Shown here piece by piece: positions 26,000 through 39,100 of a stretch of 64,000 nucleotides of DNA. The stretch is taken from contig JTDE01000221.1 of assembly GCA_014338405.1 (NCBI GenBank), positions 213,372 through 277,371 on the forward strand, written 5' to 3'. Under the pieces are notes generated by a model. It was not told where the DNA came from. It ran no database searches and saw only the letters and a program-made list of their open reading frames with translations. Source of the DNA: Paragonimus skrjabini miyazakii. Its lineage: Eukaryota; Platyhelminthes; Trematoda; Plagiorchiida; Troglotrematidae. How positions within the stretch are numbered: position 1 is the stretch's first letter; each line of letters starts with the position of its first letter. Made by a program: the position numbers and the translations under genes.

Positions 26000-27190
26000 A
26001 ATGATTCATGCTAGTCAGCCGGATTACCGATTATCTCATCTAAATACTCCAGTCACTGACACCGTGAGTCATAAGGTCCTCTGTCAGGGAGACAAACCTG
26101 ACATACAGTAAGAAACCCCTTGGCGAACGGTTTCATTTTTGTATGTCAGGTCATCATTTGTCCACCTCACAATTTACGCCAGTAGGCCGTAGCGTCGGTA
26201 GAGAGTGCCCGGTTTGACAAAAAACTACCTGGCATCCTTAGTAAGTGGACTGATCACCTAAGTCAGTGAAAACTTAAAAATCCAACAAAGGAACCTGCTT
26301 AGTAGTCACTACCAAATGTCCCGTTTCTAATTTCCTCGTTGCTTACTAGTTGATCCCTCTGGATGGGAATGATCGAACACAGACGGCGATGGTCAAACAT
26401 TTGAAGACGACTCAAGTCTACAGCCCATAGCGGCTAAGTTCTGAAGTCCTAAAGCAACTCAGCCGTTGCGGTCGCCAGAGGTGTCCGACTACCAACTTAG
26501 CCCTGGAGACAAGAGCTTCTGTTTCGTACCCCATAAATCCAACACTGTTACTGCAACTTCCAAAGTAAGCTAACCGGTCATCAACCTTCATAAACTACCG
26601 TTGAATCTGCGTAGGTATGACAATCATTCAGTAGCAGGTTGGGGTTGCAAAGCGCATTCCGAAGTATTCAGCGGAAGGCGGAATTGTATAGAGCATTAGT
26701 TGTGCTGCTTGAAAGTTATCAGAAACATCATAACGTCATCAGCATAACCGAGATCACTTAGTCTTCCATCAGCCAAGAGTTCCATGCCGACAACCTGTGA
26801 GTGTTGAAGACAGTTTATCGTTATTCCGTCCATTATAAAACTGAAAAAATATGGTAAATGCAGACAGTCTTGATGTGCACCGCTTCACATACTGAAACGG
26901 TTAAACTTAACATGTGTTGAAGAGTGGGAATAAAACGCTGGCAAAATTTCCGCATATTTGTTCAGTAACCCCTTGCGTTTAAGCTACTCTAGGAGCGTCG
27001 ATTAATTGACTACGTCGACCGTCCTTTTTATGTGAGAAAAGCAACGATAGTTGGTCAGCAGCATGCTACACTAGAATCTGGCGATTAGTAAAACACCGAT
27101 CAAAACAATCTCGTCAACGACGGAACCATCCTTGTTCTTCGGTAATTCTTGTGCCCTGGGCTGCAATGAATTAACGAAGTAAAACGATTG
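26000..27190 (-). pseudogene. LINE (non-LTR) reverse transcriptase remnant
   Basis: Read on minus across several frames, the order of a complete LINE reverse transcriptase C-terminal half is visible. VVDEIVLIGVLL (27100 region) is followed by LKRKGLLNKYAEILPAFYSH, then FSFIMDGI, then the intact catalytic box LSDLGYADDVMMF near 26745. DRLAYFGSC, VSRAKLVVGHLWRP and a terminal block with LLRMPGSF, GGQMMT and LPDRGPYDSR come next. Stops and frameshifts are frequent, so this is old. The terminal block (L-R-M-P ... G-G-Q-x-x-T-W) is typical of LINEs abundant in trematodes. It belongs to a family different from the 2800-3370 fragment. It lies inside an intron of the otopetrin-like gene and in the same direction. 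Confidence 0.8.
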
Positions 27191-28275
27191 CCAGAACCCC
27201 ATTAACTAATGAAGCCAAACCTATTCCCCTTGATCTAGGCAAAAGTCCCCACTTTTTTCTTGAAAGTGAGAACAGCTATTGAGTGATCTAGGCAGAGAGA
27301 GTTATTTTCCATATTCCACTTAGGTTGAGACTGAGTAGAAGCCTCTACTACCTTCACTCCACCTACTGTGAAAAGTGTCGGTAGATTGTGAAGTTGTTTT
27401 CTCTAGCCGTCTAAACGTTTCATGTGCTTTGTTTAAATTATTCAAAGGTAACAATTAAAACGAAGCTCACCATTTCACGGATTTCATCATCAATACTGAA
27501 AATGAATAGCATTTAGATGACTACGATTGTTTTTATAACCTTTGATTGACTGATTATTCAAGCAACTTCACACTCTTGTACTTGGACACAAAGTCTATAG
27601 CAGACGGCTGTGATACTGGGAAATGTGAGACCAGAAATTAAGTCGTTATTTTGGAAATTCTTTAACAATGGAAAGTCATGGATATCAGACTAACAGCGTA
27701 CTTTGCCATAACTATCATTTCTGTGTAAATTCGCTCATAATAGCAAGGCAGTACCACATCCACAGCCACAAGAGTTCCGTGTGAAATTGAACCGAATTTA
27801 TGTTTGTTTGAACTTCTAGGACATAAACCAAATGAATGCGGGTTAAACCTACAGCATTGATGCAGTAGACCAAAGCCTATTCGTTACATGATAAACACAA
27901 GCTGAATGTGTTTTTGGTTGCAGGGATTTGACGAGATGGGCGGAAGTTCAAGAATTTACTTACGTAAAAGTTATCTACATAAAATCGTCAGTTTACCACT
28001 TGACATGAAGAAACTTGAAAAAAAAAACATTTCGTTTCACTACTGTCTAATAACCTCAGTTTCAGTCATCATCAAGAAATATACTGTCAGTTTTATCTAC
28101 CAACCAGTCACTGTAAGTTCTACTTGTCATTTATTGATTTCCATCACTGCGTATTGCCCAATAGAGCCAGCATTCTTTAAAGTACAAAAGACACTCGCCA
28201 GAAACGCTGAATAGAATGATCCATCTTACGTTAAAATCAACTAAATCACCATGCAACCCTTGTCTTCCAACTTAC

Positions 28276-28435
28276 CGGATCCATTTGTCACGATCACACT
28301 GTAGTTATCACCACACGGGGGCAATAGATTTTCGTCTGTGACATCGATGACAGAATTTGTAATCCATGCGATAAGATTTGTGGTTGCCAAATGTACGTAA
28401 CCAAAAGCTTGAAGCCAGGGCAGTCTAGACTGAAG
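28276..28435 (-). CDS. Otopetrin-like channel, internal exon (fifth membrane segment)
   Basis: This 160-bp exon encodes 53 residues plus one base. The acceptor TGTTTTGTCAG and the donor GGATCCG|GTAAGT are both canonical. The product carries the most diagnostic otopetrin stretch in the window, LQAFGYVHLATTNLIAWI, corresponding to the family's R-F-G-x-x-H-x-x-x-TN-L-x-x-W block at the start of the fifth segment. A short extracellular part follows with a cysteine and an NGS glycosylation sequon. It starts in phase 0, as the upstream exon (52654-52934) requires, so the join ...FLNRSPH|LQSRLPW... is in frame and aligns with family spacing. It ends in phase 1, compatible with the terminal exon (10837-11732). 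However, that direct join lacks most of the sixth membrane segment. Confidence 0.8.
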
Positions 28436-29101
28436 CTGACAAAACATGCAAGCATTTATAGGCATGAGATTCCATGATTTGTGCATATACAACAGGGTGT
28501 TGTTTAAGAATGCACGGAAACCGAATCAAGAAAGTCGGTCCTTAGCAAATGGAATATCGTCCTATGCGAATCACTGTCAAAAACATCAATAAACAAATGA
28601 TAAACTGATTAATATTGATAGGAAAACGCCTAAAAGGCTGCTTTTGGGAACTATACTATATTGCTTTACGGTTTTCACAAAGACTGTATAGCTGTTCAGT
28701 TGTTTTAAAATGTCATGCTACATCATCCACAGAGAGACACATTACTCAATGATACAGGCATTGCAATACGCTAAAGCATATGTAAACAGACTCTTCAACA
28801 CCGTCTTTAATGTTGTGTATCAATATATTTTCTTTCCAACACTTCCTAAAAAATAAAAGCACAGATTCTTGTTCATCAGACTTTGCAAGGAACCTGAGAA
28901 TTAATGTTCTCCACTTTGATTTTTCCCAAGAGAAGATAACAGAGAATTATGGTTTCTGATTAACACCCCGTGCGCTGAAGCTAGGATCACTACATGCAAT
29001 GCCAGACGTAGAGTCAAAGTTTAATTTTCATCGTAGCTGTCATTACAACCTCGTTTTGCCATCATACATGTTGAACCACATTACACATTTATCTGAAAAC
29101 A

Positions 29102-29276
29102 ACAGTGTAGCGAACAAGCTCGTTTTCGGTTATTCATCATCAGGCTAATTACATAACAATTTATATGAAACAGAGTTGTCAAGTCGAAACGGACAAAAAC
29201 AAGTAGCTAGTTTGTGTGAGGTCAGACACGTCATCGGCACACACGGAAACAACGTTTTGGTACGATTACGTCACCA
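29102..29276 (-). mobile_element. 3' untranslated end of the Penelope-like element
   Basis: Between the GIY-YIG stop and 29102 the sequence ends (on plus) with AGTGTAGCGAACAAGCTCG, which matches both arms of the foldback unit at 16946-17306. This fixes the 3' end of the family. No clear target duplication was found around 29102. Confidence 0.65.
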
Positions 29277-29873
29277 TTATGACGCCACTGGAACCATGAC
29301 GGTTTGATCGGTCATGGTGTGGGTGGTTGGCCATGGCAACTTCAATGCCTGAACAAAGCGCTTTTGTGCGCACAAAGGTGGATTTCTTAATCGAATTCCA
29401 ATCGCTTCGGCTGTGGCTAAAATTCGGCATCTTACAGCTTTTGAGTGACCGGCGTTGACTCGGTAAATCGGACGGAAACAGGAGTCCAGGTTGACAGTAT
29501 GGTGTGTATCGACGAGGTGTGAAACAATCGCGCTCGTAATTGTCTTGGTGACTCCGCTGCTGATCCAGGCTGGATGGTGCTCACGGATACGTTCAGATAA
29601 ACGCCTGGTCGTGCGACCCACGTAACTAGTTCCACAGGAACAAGTAAATGAGTATACACAAAAAGAAGCCGCAGAAACGGGCATTTTATCCTTTAACCGT
29701 AAACACAAAGCTGGAGTCGAGTTGAAACAGACGCGTAATTTTGCAGCATAAAATGTTCTATTGATGACAGTCTCAAGTCTCCTAGTGATTGTCTCATATT
29801 TATCTGTGAATAACTGACTTATAAACTTCTTCTTGAAATTCCGACAGAGTATGTGAATATTATTACAAACTGA
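29277..29873 (-). pseudogene. Penelope-like element, C-terminal GIY-YIG endonuclease (5'-truncated)
   Basis: The frame is open from 29873 to the stop at 29277 (198 residues), longer than any ATG-initiated call would show. It begins in the linker after the reverse transcriptase (FKKKFISQLFTDKYETITRR, TFYAAKLRVCFNS). It then gives the GIY-YIG nuclease: FCVYSFTCSCGTSYVGRT, RRLSERIREHHP, the catalytic glutamate in ATAEAIGIRLRNPPLC, and a final LCAQKRF block. A CxC pair (CSCG) sits in the nuclease, as is typical of Penelope-like elements. In intact elements the nuclease nicks target DNA for reverse transcription. No reverse transcriptase remains upstream, so the copy is 5' truncated, but this domain shows no stop. 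Confidence 0.85.
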
Positions 29874-32800
29874 TTAAAACAAATGTACTAGACAAAAGTA
29901 TTTCATGCAAGCAAAGCGTAGGCGTAGGTATATAAAACTTCATTAACTCTGCGTTTCGTCTATAAACCTAAATTGACTTCTTCGAAAATACACATATCCA
30001 ACATCGGAATCTAGATGTAACAAAACAGTTTCATTTCTAGCATTATTGATGGGAGGTTTCTAATCTAACTTATTAAGACAATCTGTAGAAAACCGGACTA
30101 GTAACTGTTTGCTTCAAAGTTGTACTTCACAGTTCACATTAACAATCGCGCAAACGCAATATTCAGTATTTGACGACTTTCTGTTTAATACCGAATATCA
30201 CTTAAAAATGGCTCGTATAAACAGTAATTCTGTATCAAAATATAACCCTCAAACATTGGTAAATTGACATTCTAGTTTAGTTCTGAATTGATTCGAACTA
30301 ACGAAAAAACGTACAACAAAATATGTTGTTGCCTTTGTTTAACTTAACGTACACATGGGATAAACAAGTGTTTTGAAAACTAGTTGCCTAAATTGTTAAC
30401 AGATTCAGGTTTATGTTTATCAACCTGCGCTTCTTGTCATAAGCAAATCGTTACAGGTTGAGTATTACTTATCTACTGCACAAAATTCACTTTCAGATAA
30501 ACGCTTGCATTGAACTAGAAAGGAACATTGTTTTTTATGTTATGCCTCTTCGGTTGTCCAGAAAATCATTTGTATCCCGATGTTTGTGCAAGTACACCGA
30601 GAGTATCTGACAATATTATGCTAATCTCATAGTAACCATGACATGATAACCATACCTAAACATTCCTCTAATTATCGATTGTAGTTTACATATATTTCGT
30701 AAAATGTGCAGGTGTATATGAGATATCGTGGAAAGATAACGAAAACAGAACCATAGTGTTGAGGTTATTTTTTATATGAATCGACCAGAATGTTTGGTTG
30801 AACTAGCAAGCCGTTGTTAGTTTTAAATAGTACTTGAAGGTCAGCCTCGAAAGCTGACCATAGGCTGGAGACATCCTATTCAATATAAAGCGGGTGATTA
30901 GAGAAAACTAGAAAAGCTTCGAACACGCCTGTTTTGTTTCATTTCACACAACAAAACTTTCACAGAACTTATGGTTAGTAACGAAATTGAACCTCGAAAG
31001 CTGGAATATATTCGAATGCGGTGAACCACATGACCAGTGAAGCCCACCGTGGTCTAATTGGATCAATTACTTAGATTTCATGGACATAATGCGTCGAATT
31101 TTGGATCAGTCAAACCGAATTATATCAGCAGCTACTTGGGTTTACTAATGAGTGAACCAAACAGTACGGAAGACAACATTTCAAAGGTTCTTGGACAGAG
31201 TTGGCTACCTGTGAATCTTTGTGACGTGAGAGTTTCAATTTCCTCATATCTAGAACCACTGCTGAACTTGGGAAACTGAACCCCGTTTTGACTGTGCTTT
31301 TACGCTATACATCTAGAATCAAGCAACTAGTTTCAAGTTTACGTGTTGACACTCAGCACAAACATAGCATCACTACGACAGAGTCTACTGGACGCAAAAG
31401 TGTTCTATTGATTCTTCACCGGGGAAGTAGACTGCTCATGAGTATGGAGACCATGTGTCATAGTCCAACCAACGCAGGAGGTTTTTGCCCTTCACATGTA
31501 CAATAACTATTTCATTATAAAATTGAACATTCAGTTGTTGGAAGTCGTGTTAATGCCTTCAAACTAACTCACAGTATCTTCTTTTACGTGAGCAGTAAGT
31601 TAGATAAGAACTCCGTTAATACTGTAGAGGACGAAAGGAGCATACAGCGAAACAATCAATATAGAGGCCAGTAGTACGGCATTGAAGCAAAACTGGTATG
31701 TCTCTTTGGAAGGTGAACCTAACATCAGATCTGGAGGTAAATATAACTACCTGGGCTTTACCATTCGTTGGAAAAAAATAGGCTACCACCAACCAGTAAA
31801 AAAGGAGGGCGAGCATACAGATTGCCAGGGCACATTTAAAATGTCCATGTCATTGCTACACTTATGTTTCTCCTCAGCTAAATTCAACATACATGGCGAG
31901 CCCTAGTCAGAACGACGAAGAGAGAGTGAACTGATTCGAAAAAATAATGGCGTACTCAAATTAGTAACAAGTTTCTTGCTCATAGATTGAGTAAATTTAG
32001 TGAGTCTGTATTAGTGAACCCTAGAAATAGACAACCGCGAAGTTTTTTGCGATCATAGACCACCTTTCTCATTGTGTAGTAAAGGAATAAGTGCATGACA
32101 TTGATTTATATATACTGCTGACTTGGAACCGAGACGAACTGGTGTGTGCAAACGTGTTTGGTTGAAATTGTTTTCCACCGGTTTGGATAAAAGTGATATT
32201 TGATGTCGTTTTCCATTAACCAAAAGCATATCAGTAGTAAGCACATCAGGTCAATTCCAAGTAACAATAAGCTTTAGACATTACACTGAGCAAGTTTTCG
32301 ACAGTTTACATGCTTATATTTATGGTCGATAAAGAACGATCCATTCAGTTGAAGTCCCACAAAACTATCAAGTTATAGTTGACCAACTTGATAAGAAGAT
32401 TTGCCTATTAGAAGATCGAAAACTAACGATGCATCCGTGTGGTTAATCTGAGAATAACAGCATTACGGTTGTATATAAGACTAGCCAGATAAAAAAATTT
32501 AACCCGAGTACGCTCAACGATGTGTTTTGCCTGAATCCAGTTAAATATTCAAGATTAAAAATAGAATGATACGGATTGACAGAAATATAAAATGAGATTT
32601 GAACCTTAACAGAAATGTTTCACACATTGTAAAATGATACAACATGAACACAGCCAATAAAATATATAGGAAAACTACCACAACGGTTTGACAGATGCCT
32701 TAAACCTGTAAAATCCTTTGACAGAAACCCCGGTAAGCAACTGAAGAATAATATATCCGTTAGAGAAGGGCAGATACTTTGACAAATCTGTTGATTAAGT

Positions 32801-33239
32801 TATGCGTAACGTAGAGCATTCTAAGTTGCACAATTAAAGAACTTTTGAGAAAGAATAGTAGAAAATGTTCTAAAGAATCGCGTTAGATTTAAAGTGGAGC
32901 TGAATGAGAGTTAATTTGCTGTCGGCAAACCTAGGAGTGTACCGTCTAACCTATTGTGAAATCTACTGACAGTTGGTACGGTCAAACTGTCATTAGAACA
33001 CAAAAACCATTTCAGAAAAGGATATATTAAAAGGATAAAACTGAGCTGAACCTGAATCGCTGGTTTGGTAAGTTTTTTTTCTGCGACAGTTCTAACGAAC
33101 ACCCTAGTTTACTTCTTTTGTATAATACAATATAAGGGTTGAAAGTATCTAGTTGTGTATATTAATGTATATTGTTCAGCCTGAAATTATACTAATCTCA
33201 GACCGTTCATTACTAATTTGAAATATCGTCCGACAGGTT
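29874..33239. other. Intronic non-coding stretch
   Basis: No reverse transcriptase of the neighbouring Penelope-like element is visible beyond 29873. Small frames at 31058-31279 and 31682-31906 have no recognised domain. Nothing else is seen. Confidence 0.3.
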
Positions 33240-33603
33240 GAAGTAAATCAGGAATGTTGACCTCTTTCCGATTTGCTAATCGTGGGGTTTACAATTGAAG
33301 TTAATAAACAAGTACAGTGCTTTTTATAGAGAATATCAAAGATGATCACCATCCAGAAACCAAATGAATTGAGGCCTCATTTATAAAATCTGATATAAAG
33401 TAAATGGCACAGTGATCAACACGTTTGGCTTCTGAAAACGTGGCCGGATTTCTAACCCTAGTAGTAACAAGTTTACGCACTACTGATGAGTTCTAACAAG
33501 AGCGACACTCGAATCTGATGCTCCTTTTCAAAAGGGGCTTGCTGGAATGTCAGTCTTAATAAGGCCACAATCAAGTGTGAGTGATATTCATCATGACTTC
33601 AAC
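33240..33603 (+). mobile_element. tRNA-derived SINE-like repeat, copy C (oldest)
   Basis: This diverged copy aligns with copy A in both the upstream part (CTAATCGTGGGGTT) and the downstream part (CTACTGATGAGTTCTAA, CAAAAGGGGC, GTGAGTGATATTCA). The A box is degraded to TGGCACAGTGAT, and the B-box region (CCGGATTTCTAACCC) is mutated, so it should not be transcribed. Orientation matches the other two copies. Confidence 0.6.
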
Positions 33604-36041
33604 CAATTCCCCGATGGGACTGTATAAAAATTAACGATCGATTGGCTTATTAATGTGGCAACAGTCGATTTTCGTACGTTGGAGGAACGGAATTCGCTGG
33701 AATTTCTCTGTTATTCGAGAGGAACATTCTTCTAACCTATAGTGGACTTAGTGTGATGGAATTTGTTGTAGACAATTATTGTAGATTATGTGGTAACATT
33801 GTCGATTCATTTCTTGGTTCTATTACATTAGAATTTAAGCTAATGGAATGGAAGATGCGAAATATATCCGCCTTACACAAGCTTCGATATACACTGTATA
33901 AAAAGTGCGAGAGATCGGTTGAGGAATAATTAAAGAAAACGATGTTGAGACAGTAAAGCAGAAGTAATAGATTAACACTTGTATGAGACGTTTCCGGGAA
34001 CTTACTATTAGCATGAATTGTTTAATTGCGACACTTGCGTGAACGTGGGGCGGAAAGTGCGGAACAAGATGATATGTTTTAATCTCTAATGATGATTGGC
34101 AAATATCATACTGACTCAGATTAAGTAGGATGTGTCCAGTTTGGCACACAACTTCTGAACTCGTTTGATAAAGTCAGCAATCGTCCAATTAAGTCCAAAA
34201 CCCTCATGACTTCCAAAAATTTAACATGTGTGGCAGTTAAACGTTTATCAAGATGATACCAAAACGTTGTTCTCTCTAATGAAAAGTAACGGAAATTTGA
34301 GAGTTAATGCATCTTGCATAGAAACATTCTTTGTTGTTAACCCGAAAATCCCACGAGCTCAACAATTCACCGTTGGTGTCCACTACCTACTCAGTTAATT
34401 TTTCTCCACTCCAATCTTTTCATTTTCTACATATTTTACCGGTTATTTTTTTCTGGTACTGAACAGTGCAAACAGTCGGAATTAATAATATCTACCGTAT
34501 TCCCTCTCATCGTTGCCTGAGTTCAACTAATCAATTGAGCTGTCTAACACTTTTAGATCGCCAACATGCCGACAAAGAGTGCACAGTGTCCAATTGGATA
34601 TTTCGAATAGATGAGCCGCCTAGATCAGAAGCATAAAGCGATTACGTGGAACATAATGATTAGCATTTCAGCTGAACGTGTTGTTGCTATGGTGACAGAC
34701 AGGCGATTTATGCAACGTGTTATCAGATATTCACTTTATGGGCCGAAAATCGTGTTTTGCCCATTTTTATCCTTGAAGAATCTACAGTTTCTGCGTCTAC
34801 ACATATTGCCTGTAAACGCACACCCAAAGTTTAGACATGAATCTGACTTGGTCATTTACTGTTTGCGTCTTATGGCAACAAATACTGATGACTGTAAACA
34901 GAGAATAATCACATTCAGTCAGACTAGTCAATCAGTTCAAAGCAATGAATTGATGCACTTCGACGATGAAAAGAATATAGTTTATGGCTTCTTCACGTAA
35001 GTGGTTAGTTGAACAATCCATCAAGTGAGGCAACTCTGACACAACGTGAGCAACATTCAAACTAAATGCCATCAAATACACCAGGGCCTCTGAAATAGTG
35101 CCCGGTTAAAGACGGGTCTTTGGTGAACTGCTTTATCAATCAGGTAGTGGCAAACACGGTTATCATGCAGCTCATATTTTTGGTTCACACGGAATTCAGA
35201 GAGTGTGCATAGAACTATAGGCGTCAAAGTACAATTAATTTGCGACTTTTTGATTCGGTAGCAAGCTAATCTATGAATCGATGCTAACAAATATAGACAT
35301 TTTCGTTTCAGCAAACTGCCATGTTTGATACGAAAGTTACAACGAAGACTGCTGGACAGTTTCCAGGTTATCGTTATTTATTGCCCAATTCACATGGATC
35401 ACTATTATGTTTGGATTAAAAAAATGTTTGACCATCTGATTTTGAAACTTGAAATCAATTGGAACTCAGAAATAATAGAGTCGTATTTAAAGTATGGTGT
35501 CTTTATCTAGCCTTAAATAAGTTCATTACCATTCCTATGTTGATGTGTGGTCTATTGAAATGAAGTATACTTCTAATGTTTTGTTTGCATCGGATACGTA
35601 AGAAAGCGATCCATTTTTATCCAGAAAAGGTTTTTCACAACAACAACTCTGACAGTGTATGGTCATACCCAAGGCGGTGCTCACAATGAGGAAACTGTTG
35701 AATAATGTACACAATCATCATTGGATTAAGTCAATTAGTCTGCCCTGGTTTTACAAATTAACTACTTACAAAAATGGCTGAAATACCTGGTTTCTTATGA
35801 CCTATTTGACAGATTCATTTAACAAGGGAGTATCAGTGACTCCAAGCTGTGGGGACAGTATCTGATGAGTTGCTTACTCTAAATCTCTGAGGTTGAACTG
35901 CCGAGTGGACTATGAGATCTCTTGCTGATCGGTTTCATAGGTTTGAATGTCGTTGTTGTTCGGGTGAGCTGTTTGGAAAACATTTATGTTGATAGAAGGG
36001 GCCAGTGCACGTGGTGATTCAGCTGCCTTACAGATGAAATC
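33604..36041. other. Intronic non-coding stretch with one 129-codon open frame
   Basis: The plus-strand frame 34611-35000 starts with ATG and reads MSRLDQKHKAITWNIM, then basic and hydrophobic residues, to a stop. It has no known domain, no Kozak-like or splice evidence, and lies antisense inside an intron, so it is probably fortuitous. Nothing else is recognised. Confidence 0.25.
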
Positions 36042-36141
36042 NNNNNNNNNNNNNNNNNNNNNNNNNNNNNNNNNNNNNNNNNNNNNNNNNNNNNNNNNNN
36101 NNNNNNNNNNNNNNNNNNNNNNNNNNNNNNNNNNNNNNNNN
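36042..36141. other. Assembly gap (100 N)
   Basis: Exactly 100 unknown bases, a conventional placeholder for a gap of unknown true length. It lies in the 24-kb intron, so the real intron may be longer. Open frames read through it are meaningless. Confidence 0.99.
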
Positions 36142-39100
36142 CATCTTATGGGTGCATTGAGATTAGACTGGGGCAATTTTCCGAATGATGAAGGTTCGGC
36201 TGATCAAAACTCACACACAAGCTGCTGTAAGCCGAATTGCGATCGATCGGCGCCAATCAACCCAAAATATCGATCAGCCGCTATGCTGACTAAGGTTGAC
36301 GAGTGCTTTTTTCCAATAAATTGAGATTGTTTAATACCGTCCAGATTTCGGTTTCGATTTTTTCTCGATCGGATAGCTCAGCATTCAACAGCGAGTTCAT
36401 GCAAGTTAAATCTTTGTCTTAATCACTGATTTTGATGCGTCCAAAAATCGCATCAAGTAAAGGAACTTGCGACTTCTGAACTCACAAATCAGAATTAGCG
36501 GTTAGCAGCTGTCTTGGAGAATAAGCAACTTGCTCAACAGTTGTAAAGTAGACAATTGGACCTCAAAAACAAGATTTTCTAAAAGCTGTCACTAAAGATC
36601 TTTGAAAATATCAACACCAGGAAATAATGAGCACAACCACCCTAAAAAGCCGAACCCAAAGGTTTCGTATTTGTGTAACTATTTTGTTTGCTATCTTCTG
36701 AGTAGGCGTTTGTTACTGGTAAACACTGAGATGGCACAGTTAAATTTTCTGCTATCAGCTTCCATCTCTTTTAAGGTTAAATTGAACAAATGGCATAGCT
36801 ATGATGTAGAATATGGAGTCTGAATCTCAAATCCGTAAAGTAGAGCATTAAATCTTGACTACAAGTGAGTCTAATCCAGTGTTGGCTATCAGGCTGTTTA
36901 CAGAGAATTAAAAGATAATTGCATAAGTGACGTAGATTGTAGAGTAGTGTCTACTGGCACAAATTTGTTAAGCTTTGGAACTATGTCGTTTACTTATTAA
37001 CAACCCAAGTATTTTACTATATTACTGGACAAAAAACTGCTCAAGCTAAAGCCGTTATGGAATACAAGAACATTAACTGAACGTACCTTAACAAACTCAG
37101 TAATGTTTACGTCAATCAACTAGGTGTCCTATCTGTCGAGTAGTTATTTGGAATGTTCAAATCAGACATCATTCGGTATTCTATATGCTTTTCTTTGCTT
37201 CTAATAGTCTCGTTTACGAGAAATTTACTGTTGTCCTTACGGACGGCTAAATACCAGTGGCTTGGCTTGTTGGCAATTCGACCACAACTAGCTTTATCTT
37301 AGATGAAAAGAAAACGAAATGAGTGTAACGCAACCCGTAGAAAACTTCTCGTTTAACTCGAGCAATTAAAATCAACATCGCGAACAAATAAACAACTGAG
37401 CTGCAACCAGCAACCATATTGTATCCTTGAGACATCTTTTTCATGGTTTCACCATTACACACTATCAGCTTTTCTCACCTTACGTTGACTACAGTTCGAC
37501 CGGACACGAGCAGGAGCCACTGAGTGTTGATTAGTCACCGTCTTCTCTAACGCCGTTAGTCACAAAAAATGCTAGCCACTTGATCACCAGACAGGCAGGT
37601 TCACCAGTTATTAACTATTGTTATTACCTATGTTCAATACGCCAGTTGACCATAGCATTAAAAGGAGGCTTTCGCCAGAACAGAGTGTTGGGTAACATCC
37701 TCGCGATATGAGACAGTCCATTAAGTCTAGAACCTCCCAAGGACTTACTGAATGAACTTGTTTTTTCCATCCCCTACATTTATAGCGTTTCGGGATAATA
37801 CATATCGTCGGGAGTTGTGAGAAAGGCAGTTCTAAAATTGTGAAATGAGAAGCTTTGTAATTAACACGATGATCCACAGAAAAACACTAAGAAACCTTCT
37901 GTTTTGAATACAACTCTATACTTATTTTCAAGTTAGTACTGACTACTTGCTTAGACCTTTTACAAACATATCGAGTAACGGTAAACGTATTGATGAACAG
38001 AAGAATCGTTATAAAATCACGTCATTTAAGTATTTATTTCAACTATCGTTTTCAATTTTGTCCCAATAATAATGTTGAGTTGAACTGCACTAGTTCATTA
38101 TGCCCATAACCTAACATAGGTCCTAAAGTTTTGTATCCTTATGACCGATGATTAACCGAACGGAACCAGGAAATAATTGTTTGCAAAAATGGGTGCCCGG
38201 AAAAAGTTAAATAATCCGGATGAAATTAAGAGGCTTTCACGAATAACTGTCTGTCAATATTAACTACGGGCCCCATTGAAACAGATTCCGTATCGAAAAG
38301 CTTTTATGGTTGGAGGATAGGATTTGAACGTAATCGCACCTTTTGGAAGCACTGTGGAATTAGTTTTTGGCTCATATTCATGTCGTGGTAGTTGCTAGCA
38401 TCACTGAATAGTCCGCAGCAGTGTAACTAGCAAACTAAAGGGTCTATGAGCTCCTTTCAGTTCACGACATAATAGTCATTGCTTTCGTTTTTAACCCACT
38501 ATGAACATGTGTTCATGAATATTTGATCACAGCTTAGAATAAGAAAACCTTATTGTAAAATCTGAGTGGACAATTAATCGTTTTAACAAGAAGGGTATGG
38601 TAGCCAAAAGCTAGAAATGTGGACGACAAAACACAACACAATAGTTATGGCTGTACACTTTTCCGTAAGCTACCGTTTTTGTCCATTCGATTAGTGTCTG
38701 AGTTCACTTTCTTCACATACTCGTTGAACATTAACTGCTGCTACTCATTGCGTTTGTTCTACATGTGTGTGCCCGAGACGATGTGCGTCTGCCAAAATCC
38801 TGGGTAGGGCATTATTGTATAGAAAACTAAAGTGAATCTGGGCAGCTCAAAGAAAGTATTCTCAAGCATGATCAGTAGCAAATAGTCAAAGTTAACATAG
38901 ATATGACGGACTGTTTAGGCCCAAACTGAAGAAAACCGATTGGACGAGAATAAAAAAACATCTTTTGGTTGATGTTTCCGACTTCTACATCATGTACTGA
39001 GTAGTAGCACCTGTGACAAATTCTAACCACGTATAGTATAGACGACAAATTTTCTCGGTGTACGTTTCACTTAATTTGTGTTTATAACCAGTTATCGGCC

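Larger units (their letters stand above)
11733..28275 (-). other. Large intron of the otopetrin-like gene (16.5 kb)
   Basis: This lies between the donor at 28275/28276 and the acceptor at 11733. It contains a SINE-like copy (13076-13443), the Penelope-derived foldback (16946-17306), the deleted LTR element (21086-22895) and a LINE remnant (26000-27190). Simple repeats occur at 16488-16510 (ATA-rich), 18721-18767 (ACAAAACC-like), 18993-19011 (TA)n and 24119-24135 (CAA)n. The sixth-segment exon, expected to be about 90-130 bp, a multiple of 3 and phase 1 at both ends, should lie here. I checked the better GTAAG/GTGAG donors on the minus strand and found no convincing match. Confidence 0.6.

Noticed and set aside
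27471..27495. 25-nt microexon on minus with good acceptor (TTTTCAG) and donor (GTGAGC)
   Set aside because: Its length is not a multiple of three, so it cannot sit between the two phase-1 otopetrin exons, and it encodes nothing recognisable.
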